Positions 36,880 to 44,830 of a stretch of DNA of 64,000 nt are shown here, in pieces. The DNA is taken from NCBI RefSeq assembly GCF_016742135.1, contig NZ_JACVCG010000007.1, positions 1-64,000 on the forward strand, written 5' to 3'. A program made the position numbers and the translations under genes. Position 1 is the stretch's first letter. Each line of letters opens with the position of its first letter. Source of the DNA: Brevundimonas sp. (GTDB lineage: Bacteria > Pseudomonadota > Alphaproteobacteria > Caulobacterales > Caulobacteraceae). The notes beneath the pieces are model-generated. The model worked only from the letters and a program-made list of their open reading frames with translations, was not told where the DNA came from and ran no database searches.

Positions 36880-38367
36880 ATGACGTTCAGACCGTATGCC
36901 GCCGTTACGGCCGCGGCCCTCGCCGTTACCGTCGCCACCTCGGTCGCGGCCCAGGACTTCCGGGCGCTCGCCTCGCAGGACCTGGTGACTGCCCAGCAGG
37001 AGATTCGCGAGAATCACCCGGCGCTGGTGGCCGGGGGCGCTGAAGCCGCCGCCTTCCGCGCCTATCTGGACACGGGACTTGCCGAAGCCCAGGCCCTGGT
37101 CGGTCAGGTCAACAGCGGCGACAGCCACGCCTATCTGATGCGCTATTTCGCGGGCGGCTTCCGTGACTCCAACCTGCGGATCACGCCGACCTTCGACCTG
37201 CTGGGCCCGTACTTCGGTATCAGCTGGGGCGGCGTGACCACGGGCTGGCGCGATGGTCAGTATGTCGTGACCCACGTCGCCGATGGCGTGCGTCGCGGCC
37301 CCCGGGTCGGGTCGGTGGTGACCGAATGCAACGGCGTTCCGATCGAGCAGTTCGCCATGGAGAAGCTGGATCGCTGGGAAGCGGACCTGACGACCGAGGC
37401 CGGTCGCGTCCGGTCGGCGCCCTATCTGCTTTGGAACCGCAACAATCCCTTCACCCGCGGCCTGCCCCAGACCTGTAAATTCCAGGAAGGACGCCGTTCG
37501 CGCGACGTCGAGCTGCAGATTCACCCGGTCAGCCCCCAGGCGCTGGAAGCTGCCTATCGCGCCACCGTCTGGATGCCCGGTGACGTGCCGCTGGCCATTG
37601 AACAGGTCAACGGGCGGCCCTGGGTGCATGTGCACTCGCTGAGCGAGGACGCGGACTGGACCGCGTTCAATGCAGCGCTGCTGGCGCAAGCAGAATCGAT
37701 CCGGGGACCGCAGGGCTTTGTGCTGGACCTGCGGGGTGCCAACGGATCCGAGTTCACGGCTTCGCGTCGTGCCTATGGCGTCGCGAACCGGATCTGGACG
37801 CCCGAGTTCACCGTCAGCCGTCAGCCGGCGGTGGGCGAGGTCACCTATCGCGTCAGCCAGGACAACCGCGACTGGTTCGCCGACACCCTGGCCCGGATGG
37901 AGGCCGACCCGCTGTTCGTCGAGGAAAACCCGATCGTCATCGAAGAGACCCGGGCCATTGTCGAGGCTTTCGACGCCGCCATGGCCGCCGGTCAGGACAG
38001 CTTTGTCCTGCCGGGCCGCGCGCCGGTGGCGGATACGGGCGCGCCCAACCCTGTGCAGGGGCCGGTGATCGTTCTGGTCGACTCGGGTTGCTCGGGCGGC
38101 TGCCTGGACGTTCTGGACCTGCTGGTGAACCTGCCGAATGTGCGTATCGCCGGATCGACCACGGCCGAGGACTCCATCTTTGTGGAACCGACCGTTGTCC
38201 GCCTGCCGTCGAACTATGCCGACCTGACCTATGGCCACAAGGTGTGGACCAGCCGTCAGCGGGGCAACAATGAGCCGCATGTGCCGGCCCAGGGCCTGCG
38301 CTACACCGGCAATCCGGCGGATGAAGCCGCCGTCCGCACCTGGGTTTCGAGCCTCTTCGGAGGCTGA
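36880..38367 (+). CDS. Secreted S41 (C-terminal processing peptidase)-like protein
   Basis: 495 residues with a signal peptide ending VAAQ. The first part is helical, with SGDSHAYLMRYFAGGFRDSNLRI. A PDZ-like centre follows (ISWGGVTTGWRDGQYVVTHVADG and GSVVTECNGVPI). The C-terminal half has the S41 fold, QGFVLDLRGANGSEF and VIVLVDSGCSGGCLD. In S41 enzymes this loop carries the catalytic Ser, and here a Ser sits between two cysteines. Whether the enzyme is active is open. It is transcribed alone and followed by a strong terminator. Confidence 0.75.
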   Translation: MTFRPYAAVTAAALAVTVATSVAAQDFRALASQDLVTAQQEIRENHPALVAGGAEAAAFRAYLDTGLAEAQALVGQVNSGDSHAYLMRYFAGGFRDSNLRITPTFDLLGPYFGISWGGVTTGWRDGQYVVTHVADGVRRGPRVGSVVTECNGVPIEQFAMEKLDRWEADLTTEAGRVRSAPYLLWNRNNPFTRGLPQTCKFQEGRRSRDVELQIHPVSPQALEAAYRATVWMPGDVPLAIEQVNGRPWVHVHSLSEDADWTAFNAALLAQAESIRGPQGFVLDLRGANGSEFTASRRAYGVANRIWTPEFTVSRQPAVGEVTYRVSQDNRDWFADTLARMEADPLFVEENPIVIEETRAIVEAFDAAMAAGQDSFVLPGRAPVADTGAPNPVQGPVIVLVDSGCSGGCLDVLDLLVNLPNVRIAGSTTAEDSIFVEPTVVRLPSNYADLTYGHKVWTSRQRGNNEPHVPAQGLRYTGNPADEAAVRTWVSSLFGG

Positions 38368-38445
38368 TTCCAGAGCGCTACGCTCGCCTCGCGGAGGCTC
38401 GCTGCTTGAGTGCGTCGGGTAGAAGCGGGCGAGATTGAATACCTG

Positions 38446-38479
38446 GGCCGGTCGGGGTGGGAACCCCGGCCGGCCTTTC
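38446..38479 (+). terminator. Rho-independent terminator before msrB
   Basis: GGCCGGTCGGGGT (38446-38458) pairs with ACCCCGGCCGGCC (38463-38475), 13 pairs with one G-U, loop GGGA, then TTTCC. It covers the GTG at 38457, which supports the later ATG at 38493 as the msrB start. Confidence 0.85.
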
Positions 38480-38492
38480 CTATATCCGGGGC

Positions 38493-38972
38493 ATGACGCA
38501 GATGATCTCCGCCTCCGGCTTTGACCTGACCCCGCCCGATGAGGATCAGCGCGAGCGACTGATCGCCGATCTGGACCCCGAGGCCGAACGCATCCTGCTG
38601 GCGCATGGCACCGAGGCCCCGTTCTGCGGGGGCCTGCTGGACGAGAAGCGGGCCGGGGTGTTCTGTTGCCGCCTGTGCGGCCTGCCGCTGTTCCAGACCA
38701 GAACCAAGTTCGAGAGCGGCACCGGCTGGCCCAGTTTCGACCGGCCCTTTGATCCGGCCCACATCCGCGAGGTGCGGGATACGTCGTATGGCATAGTGCG
38801 GATCGAGACGCGCTGCGCCCGCTGTGACGGCCATCAGGGTCATGTGTTTCCGGATGGCCCGCCGCCCACAGGCCTGCGCTACTGCATCAATTCGGCGGCG
38901 CTCAGCTTTGTCCCTGAGGGCGAGGCCCTGCCGGACCCTCTGGGCCGGGGCGAAGGTCTGGCCCGACCGTGA
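38493..38972 (+). CDS. msrB: Peptide-methionine (R)-S-oxide reductase
   Basis: 159 residues from ATG 38493. The zinc-binding cysteine pairs CCRLCG and CARCDGHQGHVF, the substrate-binding GTGWPSF and the catalytic Cys in RYCINSAAL are all present. MsrB reduces the R form of methionine sulfoxide in proteins. The enzyme has no signal peptide, so it acts in the cytoplasm. The C-terminal extension after the catalytic Cys is about 20 residues longer than usual. Confidence 0.95.
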   Translation: MTQMISASGFDLTPPDEDQRERLIADLDPEAERILLAHGTEAPFCGGLLDEKRAGVFCCRLCGLPLFQTRTKFESGTGWPSFDRPFDPAHIREVRDTSYGIVRIETRCARCDGHQGHVFPDGPPPTGLRYCINSAALSFVPEGEALPDPLGRGEGLARP

Positions 38973-39048
38973 ACACATTTCGCACCCAGGATGAGTCGCT
39001 ACGGCAGGCGCGGTTGCAGCCCGCCCGGATACAGGGGAAGGTCTGACG

Positions 39049-39660
39049 ATGATCACAATAATGGCCGGCGTCGCCCTTCTCACCCTGTGCAGCCCCGATC
39101 CCCAGGACCCGGACGAGATCATCCGCACGGCCACCGCACCGACGGTATCTGCCGAGACCGTGGCGGCGGAAGGCAAGGTGGCCGCTGACGCCGAAACCCC
39201 GGCCCCGGCCGCAGTGCAGGACTCCGCGCCCCACGGCCTGACCACCGACCAGCAGATCCGCCGCTGGCTGGCCGAGGCCCCCGCTGTGTCTTCGGATGTG
39301 GGCGCGGCCTACGATGGTCCGGTGGACGGAATCGGCTGGGACAGCGAGCGGCGCGTGCGCAGCGAGTTCAGTGTCGGCATTGGCACGGAAGGCTATCGGC
39401 AGTATGGGGCCTCGGTCTCGGTGCCGCTGGGCGAGCGGGGCCACCTGCACCTGCACTACAGCGAGGTCAAGAACGGCTATCCGGCCTATGGTCGATATGG
39501 TTACGGCTATGACCCCGACTGGATGGACCCGGTGGTCACCCCGTGGCGCTCGGAGATCGGCCTGCCTCTGTTGGATGCGCGCGACGACCGCAGCACGGAC
39601 CGTCGCAGGGCCTGGCGCGATTATCGACGCACGCGTGCCGCCCCGGAGTCGGAGCGGTAG
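39049..39660 (+). CDS. Secreted or envelope protein of unknown function
   Basis: 203 residues. A short hydrophobic N-terminus (MAGVALLTLC) may be a lipobox or weak signal. An Ala/Val/Pro-rich linker follows, then a beta-rich C-terminal domain (RRVRSEFSVGIGTEGYRQYGASVSVPLGERGHLHLHYSEVKNG, then YGRYGYGYD). The C-terminal strand pattern suggests a small outer-membrane or periplasmic beta protein. No family is recognised. It lies between msrB and tRNA-Thr. Confidence 0.6.
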   Translation: MITIMAGVALLTLCSPDPQDPDEIIRTATAPTVSAETVAAEGKVAADAETPAPAAVQDSAPHGLTTDQQIRRWLAEAPAVSSDVGAAYDGPVDGIGWDSERRVRSEFSVGIGTEGYRQYGASVSVPLGERGHLHLHYSEVKNGYPAYGRYGYGYDPDWMDPVVTPWRSEIGLPLLDARDDRSTDRRRAWRDYRRTRAAPESER

Positions 39661-39680
39661 CGTCGTTCAGGATCGGGAAG

Positions 39681-39755
<75 letters not shown>

Positions 39756-39846
39756 CAAATCTGAGGAACCGGGCGTATAGCCAAAGCGGGGTGCGGGCGA
39801 AAGCCCCTAAACGCAATCTCTTGCCGAAAAGCGCGTTCGGTGGTCG

Positions 39847-40026
39847 ATGAGTGGCATGAGCGAAGCGGACGACACCAGGGCCAGCAAGCCCGCGCAGGCG
39901 GCAAAGCCGGACCGTGAGGCCCGGCTGGCGCAGGCGCTGCGGGCCAATCTGAAACGGCGCAAGCAGGCGGGACGGGCGCAGGCCGCCTCCGCCGGGCCCC
40001 TGGACGGGTCCGACGAAGAAAGCTGA
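39847..40026 (+). CDS. Small basic protein upstream of murA
   Basis: 59 residues from ATG 39847; an in-frame ATG at 39856 is possible. The core EARLAQALRANLKRRKQAGRAQA resembles a short conserved alphaproteobacterial protein often next to murA or other cell-wall genes. It is basic and helical with no further motif. The function is unknown. It lies between tRNA-Thr and murA. Confidence 0.65.
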   Translation: MSGMSEADDTRASKPAQAAKPDREARLAQALRANLKRRKQAGRAQAASAGPLDGSDEES

Positions 40027-40128
40027 GGATCGGCCCCGCCGGGCCCTTTCATCGGGGGGGCGGGTCGCGCTAGATAACCGGTCCCCCGCAGCGCGATCAG
40101 GTGCCGGCGGTCAGGCATCAGGATCGAC

Positions 40129-41418
40129 ATGGACAGTATTGCCATCCGCGGCGGCAACACCCTGAACGGCAGCATTCCCATCAGCGGGGCCAAGAATTCG
40201 GCGCTGAAGCTGATGGCGGCCTCGATCCTGACCGACCAGCCGCTGCGCCTGACCAATATGCCGCGACTGGCCGATACGCGATTCCTGGGGGAGTTGCTGC
40301 GCCAGCTGGGCGTCGAGGTGACCGAGACGGGTGACGCCGGCGCGCAGCAGACGCTGTTTCATGCGCCGAAGATCACCTCGACCTTTGCCCCCTATGATCT
40401 GGTGCGGCAGATGCGGGCCTCGTTCAATGTGCTGGGGCCGCTGCTGGCGCGGACGGGCGAGGCGCGGGTGTCCTTGCCGGGCGGTTGCACCATCGGGGCG
40501 CGGCCGGTCGACCTGCACCTGATGGCGCTGAAGGCGCTGGGAGCCGAGATCGAACTGGACGAAGGCTATGTCGAGGCGCGGGTGCCCAGGGGGCTGCAGG
40601 GTGCCGAGATCACCTTTCCGTTCATCTCGGTCGGGGCGACCGAGCATGCGCTGCTGGCGGCCGTCCTGGCCGAGGGCACGACGGTGCTGAACAATGCGGC
40701 GCGCGAGCCCGAGATCGGCGATCTGGCGCGGTGTTTGATGGCCATGGGGGCCAAGGTCGAGGGCATCGATACCCATACGCTGACGATCACGGGCGTGGCC
40801 TCGCTGGGCGGAGCGGACTGGCCGGTGATCGCCGACCGGATCGAGATGGGGACCTATGCCGTGGCGGCCGCCATGGCAGGCGGGGATGTGACCCTGACCG
40901 GCAGCCGGCCCGAGCTGATGACCGCCCTGACGGCCAAGATGCGCGAGAGCGGCGTGGACGTGACCGAGACGGACGACGGCGTGCGGGTGCGGCGCGATCC
41001 GGCGGTGCGGCTGAAGGCGGTCGATGTGACCACCGAGGTCTATCCGGGCTTTGCCACCGATCTGCAGGCGCAGTTCATGGCGCTGATGACCACCGCCGAG
41101 GGTCAGAGCCGCATCCATGAGAACATCTTCGAGAACCGCTTCATGCATGCACCCGAGCTGGCGCGGCTGGGCGCCGAGATTGCCGTGCACGGCGGCGAGG
41201 CGGTGGTGACGGGGGTCGAGCGACTGCGCGGGGCCCCGGTCATGGCGACCGATCTGCGCGCCTCGGTCAGTCTGGTGATCGCCGGGCTGGTGGCCGAGGA
41301 CGAGACGACCATCGGCCGGGTCTATCATCTGGATCGCGGATTCGAGCGGCTGGAGGAAAAGCTGGGCCGGTGCGGGGCCGACATCCGCCGGATCAGGGGC
41401 GAGGGTCATGAGCACTGA
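40129..41418 (+). CDS. murA: UDP-N-acetylglucosamine 1-carboxyvinyltransferase
   Basis: 429 residues. The catalytic Cys is C120 in [15 protein letters not shown]. The N-terminal [14 protein letters not shown] and the segment [17 protein letters not shown] are invariant MurA features. It adds enolpyruvate to UDP-GlcNAc, the first committed step of peptidoglycan synthesis, and is the target of fosfomycin. The stop overlaps the start of the DUF2948 gene by 11 bases. Confidence 0.98.
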   Translation: MDSIAIRGGNTLNGSIPISGAKNSALKLMAASILTDQPLRLTNMPRLADTRFLGELLRQLGVEVTETGDAGAQQTLFHAPKITSTFAPYDLVRQMRASFNVLGPLLARTGEARVSLPGGCTIGARPVDLHLMALKALGAEIELDEGYVEARVPRGLQGAEITFPFISVGATEHALLAAVLAEGTTVLNNAAREPEIGDLARCLMAMGAKVEGIDTHTLTITGVASLGGADWPVIADRIEMGTYAVAAAMAGGDVTLTGSRPELMTALTAKMRESGVDVTETDDGVRVRRDPAVRLKAVDVTTEVYPGFATDLQAQFMALMTTAEGQSRIHENIFENRFMHAPELARLGAEIAVHGGEAVVTGVERLRGAPVMATDLRASVSLVIAGLVAEDETTIGRVYHLDRGFERLEEKLGRCGADIRRIRGEGHEH

Positions 41419-41890
41419 ACCGGATGCCCTGACGCCGCCGCAGCCGACCACGCCCCCGGAGCCGCTGCGCCTGCTGGCCATGGACGTCGAGGACCTGCAG
41501 TTCATCTCGGCGGCGCTGCAGGACGCGATCCTGCGCCCGATCGACATCGTCTGGGAGCGGTCGAGCCGGCAGGTGACGCTGACGCTGAGCCGTTTTTGCT
41601 GGGAATGCGGGGGCACGCGGGTGATGGCGGCCATGCAGTTCGGGGATGTAACCGCGGTCAAGAGTCGACAGCTGCCGCGCGGGCCCGAACAGGCGCTGGA
41701 ACTGCTGGCCCTGCATTTCGAGCCGTCGGAGGCGCCGTCGGGTCAGGTCTATCTGATGTTCGCCGGGGGCGGGGACCTGCGGATCGATGTCGAGTGCCTG
41801 GACGTGGTGCTGGCGGATCTGTCAGACCGCTGGCCCGCCCGGGAAAAGCCCAGCCACCCCGACATGGATGATGCGGTGGACCCGGCATGA
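41408..41890 (+). CDS. DUF2948 family protein
   Basis: 160 residues. [47 protein letters not shown] and [30 protein letters not shown] match the alphaproteobacterial DUF2948 family. The function is unknown. It overlaps murA by 11 bases and the UPF0262 gene by four (ATGA), the conserved order of this locus in alphaproteobacteria. Confidence 0.9.
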   Translation: MSTEPDALTPPQPTTPPEPLRLLAMDVEDLQFISAALQDAILRPIDIVWERSSRQVTLTLSRFCWECGGTRVMAAMQFGDVTAVKSRQLPRGPEQALELLALHFEPSEAPSGQVYLMFAGGGDLRIDVECLDVVLADLSDRWPAREKPSHPDMDDAVDPA

Positions 41891-42363
41891 CGGACGCCCG
41901 GCCGGAGAGCGAACGCCTGGCCTCGGTCGAGCTGGACGCGGCGACCCTGCCGGCGGCAACCGCCGAGATCGAGCATGAGCGCCGGGTGGCGATCTTTGAC
42001 CTCGTCGAGCGGAATTCCTTCCGGCCGGCCGGGGCCCCCGGTGGCCCCTACGCGCTGAAGCTGTCGCTGCAGGACAGCCGGCTGGTGTTCGATGTGACCG
42101 GTCCGGAGCATGCGCGGACCCATGTGTTGTCGCTGACGCCGCTGAAGGGCGTGCTGCGCGACTATCTGATGATCTGCGACAGCTATTATGAGGCGCTGCG
42201 CGGATCCTCGCCCAGCCAGATCGAGTCGGTCGACATGGGCCGCAGGGGCCTGCACAACGAGGGGGCAGAGACGTTGAAGGCCCGCCTGGACGGCAAGATC
42301 GACATGGATCACGAGACCTCGCGCCGGCTGTTTACGCTGGTGTGCGCCCTCTATCGGCGGTGA
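41887..42363 (+). CDS. UPF0262 family protein
   Basis: 158 residues. [47 protein letters not shown] and [44 protein letters not shown] are the UPF0262 signature segments. The function is unknown. It is translationally coupled to DUF2948 upstream. In many relatives the next genes are a phosphatase and infA; here an HD-domain gene follows instead. Confidence 0.92.
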   Translation: MTDARPESERLASVELDAATLPAATAEIEHERRVAIFDLVERNSFRPAGAPGGPYALKLSLQDSRLVFDVTGPEHARTHVLSLTPLKGVLRDYLMICDSYYEALRGSSPSQIESVDMGRRGLHNEGAETLKARLDGKIDMDHETSRRLFTLVCALYRR

Positions 42364-42368
42364 GACCC

Positions 42369-42857
42369 ATGGGGCCGGAATCAGCCAGGGCCTTTGCCAT
42401 CCGAAAGCATGGGGAGCAGCGGTACGACGAGCATCCCTACGAACATCACCTTTCGCAGGTCGTGGAAATCTTGCAGAGTTGGACAGACGACCCCGATCTT
42501 CTGGCAGCTGCCTGGTTGCACGACACGATCGAGGATACCGACACGTCTCGTGACGACCTGATGAGACTTTTCGGAAAGCGTGTGGCGGGTCTGGTGTGGG
42601 CGGTGACCGCAGAGGGCGAAAATCGTGCTGACAAGATGTCGGCCATATATCGCAAGATTGCAGAAAATCCGGATGCTGCCCTCGTAAAGCTGGCTGATCG
42701 GGTCGCCAATGTAGAGGCGGCAAGCCCGGGATCGAGACATCTCGAACGCTATTTGGGTGAACACGAAGGCTTTGCCAAAGCCATCCGACCGTATGTGCCG
42801 GCTGATGCCTGGACACGGATGGAAGCGGCGTATCAGCCCGGTAGTCCCCTAGTTTGA
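42369..42857 (+). CDS. HD-domain (SpoT-like) hydrolase, 3' end altered by a transposon
   Basis: 162 residues from ATG 42369. The HD domain of the SpoT/MESH1 type is visible: ARAFAIRKHGEQRYDEHPYEHHLSQVVEIL, AAAWLHDTIEDTDTS (HD and E/D motifs) and DAALVKLADRVANVEAA. It could hydrolyse (p)ppGpp or a related nucleotide. GC content is visibly lower than in murA and infA. The last five residues (GSPLV) are encoded by the end of the transposon; before insertion the protein ended YQP at TGA. Confidence 0.88.
   Translation: MGPESARAFAIRKHGEQRYDEHPYEHHLSQVVEILQSWTDDPDLLAAAWLHDTIEDTDTSRDDLMRLFGKRVAGLVWAVTAEGENRADKMSAIYRKIAENPDAALVKLADRVANVEAASPGSRHLERYLGEHEGFAKAIRPYVPADAWTRMEAAYQPGSPLV
42832..42839. 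repeat. Target site duplication, left
   Basis: ATCAGCCC, identical to 50196-50203 on the other side of the transposon. Eight bases is the size made by IS1595-type and related transposases. Confidence 0.92.
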
Positions 42858-42860
42858 ATC
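42840..42860 (+). repeat. Terminal inverted repeat, left
   Basis: GGTAGTCCCCTA, then G, then TTTGAATC. It matches the reverse complement of 50175-50195 at 20 of 21 positions. TCATAACTT follows at 42861-42869. Confidence 0.92.
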
Positions 42861-42878
42861 TCATAACTTTCGGCGCAC

Positions 42879-44063
42879 TCATATACGCCGTCCGAGGGTC
42901 TGGTATTCGCTGATGCATATGCGGCAGACGTCGACTCGTTTGGGTTCGAGGCGTTCGGCGCGATCCAGGGCGTCCTGGAGGGTGGTGCGGATGGGATGCC
43001 ATTCGCCGCTGCGACCCTGCTGACCATTCCGGCCTTTGCCGTTGCGGCAGTTGCAGCAGCCTGATCGGTGAACCTTCACCGTGTTCAGGTTGAAGTTGCG
43101 ATACAGCCAGAAGGGGGCGATCTCGTCGTTGTTGACGCCATCGTCGACCTCAGCCTCATCCAGCGTGTCATCGATCAGACCTTCCTCTTCGATCCGGCGA
43201 TGATAGTGGTGGATCAGTTCAATGATGCCCTTGGTCTCGATGAGGCGTTTCGAGGCTCCGACCTCCATGGCCGGGGTCATGTCACGACGCTTCGCGATCA
43301 GGCAATAGTTGTGATAGAAAACCCAATAGGCGAACTGGCGCTTGTGGTTCTCGAACGTCTTTGAGAAGGCGTTGGTTCTGCGGGCCACGCGACGGTTTCG
43401 GGCGCGGGCCGTCCGGTTCACGGCTTCGACATTATTCGTCCAGAATTCCTCATCGCCCTCAAGTTCTCCGATAACGACCTCCCGGCTAACGCCAATGAAC
43501 CTCCAGCGGGTCTTCTTGCCGTCGGCGGTCTGGTTCGACCTCTGCTTGTTCAGGCGCAGGTAAGTCATCGCCGCGCCCCATTCGGCCTCGATGGCTGGCT
43601 TGTAGGAACCGTGGCCATCGCTGACGATCGTGGGCCTGACGATGAAGTCGCCATTCTCGTCACGCTTCAGACGCTCGCCCAGATCGCGGATGAACGGCTG
43701 GGTGGAGTGCAGGTCGTTGGACGGCGCCGCCAGATGCGAAAGGATGAAGCCGCCCGTGCCCGGCACGACCGCCAGGAAATGGAGCACTTCGCCATCCCCT
43801 TCCTTGCGGTTCTTCATGCGATCGACGTTCTCACGCTTGGCGCCGCAGTAGGAGTAATATTCGTCCACTTCCACGCGGGCGACTTCGAGGTCGCGTTGCT
43901 GGGCGTCCAGGAAGGCGATCGCCATGTCGCCCGCCAGGCGCGCATAACGGGCGACCGTGTCCGGGGCCACGTCCAGGATGTGGGCCAGGTGAGACAAGGG
44001 CGTTCCCATGCCGAGGCCGCGCAGGATTTGTTCCTGCTTTTCGAGAGGCAGGACGTTCGCCAT
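42879..44063 (-). CDS. IS1-superfamily DDE transposase with Cys-rich C-terminal extension
   Basis: 394 residues with GGGAGG before the ATG. The N-terminal 45 residues form a helix-turn-helix (MGTPLSHLAHILDVAPDTVARYARLAG). The DDE domain has the first Asp in VEVDEYYSYCGAKREN, the second in IVSDGHGSYKPAI and the Glu in WTNNVEAVNRTARARNRR, like IS1-type transposases whose MNVLP-like N-terminus it also shares. The last 100 residues are an acidic linker followed by GCCNCRNGKG and VDVCRICI, four or five cysteines that could bind zinc; this is not part of classic IS1 transposases. It presumably moves the whole 7.4-kb element. Confidence 0.9.
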   Translation of the reverse strand: MANVLPLEKQEQILRGLGMGTPLSHLAHILDVAPDTVARYARLAGDMAIAFLDAQQRDLEVARVEVDEYYSYCGAKRENVDRMKNRKEGDGEVLHFLAVVPGTGGFILSHLAAPSNDLHSTQPFIRDLGERLKRDENGDFIVRPTIVSDGHGSYKPAIEAEWGAAMTYLRLNKQRSNQTADGKKTRWRFIGVSREVVIGELEGDEEFWTNNVEAVNRTARARNRRVARRTNAFSKTFENHKRQFAYWVFYHNYCLIAKRRDMTPAMEVGASKRLIETKGIIELIHHYHRRIEEEGLIDDTLDEAEVDDGVNNDEIAPFWLYRNFNLNTVKVHRSGCCNCRNGKGRNGQQGRSGEWHPIRTTLQDALDRAERLEPKRVDVCRICISEYQTLGRRI

Positions 44064-44135
44064 TCAGCGCCTCCCTCTCTGAAACCGGCCGAGCCTTATG
44101 ATACCCCCTTGCGCCAAAACCCCTCCTGTGCGATT

Positions 44136-44151
44136 GCATCGAATATGATGC
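44136..44151. promoter_or_regulatory. Operator-like palindrome 1 (GCATC-N6-GATGC)
   Basis: GCATCGAATATGATGC, an imperfect palindrome between the divergent transposase and DUF6471 genes. Its centre lies 52 bases, about five helical turns, from that of the second copy. Confidence 0.6.
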
Positions 44152-44187
44152 TAATGCCGCAAGGTTGCGCTCACGTCAAGTGCGTAT

Positions 44188-44203
44188 GCATCAAATTTGA
44201 TGC
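44188..44203. promoter_or_regulatory. Operator-like palindrome 2 (perfect 16-mer)
   Basis: GCATCAAATTTGATGC is a perfect 16-base palindrome, 15 bases before the ATG of the DUF6471 gene. It is a good candidate for an autorepressor binding site. Confidence 0.65.
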
Positions 44204-44218
44204 TTAACGGAGGCCGTG

Positions 44219-44776
44219 ATGGACGAACTGGTCGCTCAGCAATGGGTCAAAGGCACGATCAAGGGCGAATTGGACAAGCGGGGGATGACCTATGGCGACC
44301 TGACGCGCCGCCTTGTCGCCCTGGGCATCGATGAGAACGAGCGCAACCTGCGCAACAAGATCGCCAGGGGCACCTTCAGCGCGGTCTTCTTCTGTCAGTG
44401 CCTGGAGGCCATCGGCGTCACCAACCTGCGGCTCGACATGCTGGAGTTCGTGCGATCACAGGCGCGTCAACAGACGACCGGAGTTCCAGAGCAGGAACGG
44501 GGTCTCGATGGAACCCTGCAATGGGTGGTCAATCTGAAGTGGTGGCACGACAACCCCCGACCGGCGGCCGAGGTCATTTCCATGCCCACGGACGAATACC
44601 CTGACAGGGAAGGAGAACTGAAGTTCCGCTGCGGAAATTGCGGCGCGCCCATGATGTATGGCTGGACCATGGAGGAGGTCGAGGCGCAGTTCGAAGGCGA
44701 GGACGTCGTCGCCCGCTGCATTGAGTGTCGCCGCTACAATGCCCTGCCGGGGACGCCGCTGGCGAGGCGATCCTAG
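44219..44776 (+). CDS. DUF6471 protein with C-terminal zinc ribbon
   Basis: 185 residues from ATG 44219, 5 bases after GGAGG. The N-terminal 70 residues match DUF6471, a helix-turn-helix-like domain: WVKGTIKGELDKRGMTYGDLTRRLVALGIDENERNLRNKIARGTFSAVFFCQCLEAIG. The C-terminal part has CGNC ... CIEC, a four-cysteine zinc ribbon. It lies divergent to the transposase, with two palindromes in between, and convergent to the ATPase gene. A regulator of the transposon genes is the likeliest role but is inferred. Confidence 0.8.
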   Translation: MDELVAQQWVKGTIKGELDKRGMTYGDLTRRLVALGIDENERNLRNKIARGTFSAVFFCQCLEAIGVTNLRLDMLEFVRSQARQQTTGVPEQERGLDGTLQWVVNLKWWHDNPRPAAEVISMPTDEYPDREGELKFRCGNCGAPMMYGWTMEEVEAQFEGEDVVARCIECRRYNALPGTPLARRS

Positions 44777-44830
44777 GATCAGGTTGGGCCTCAGCAGCCT
44801 TTCAGGCGCCGCTTCCAAGCAGTGGGTTTA

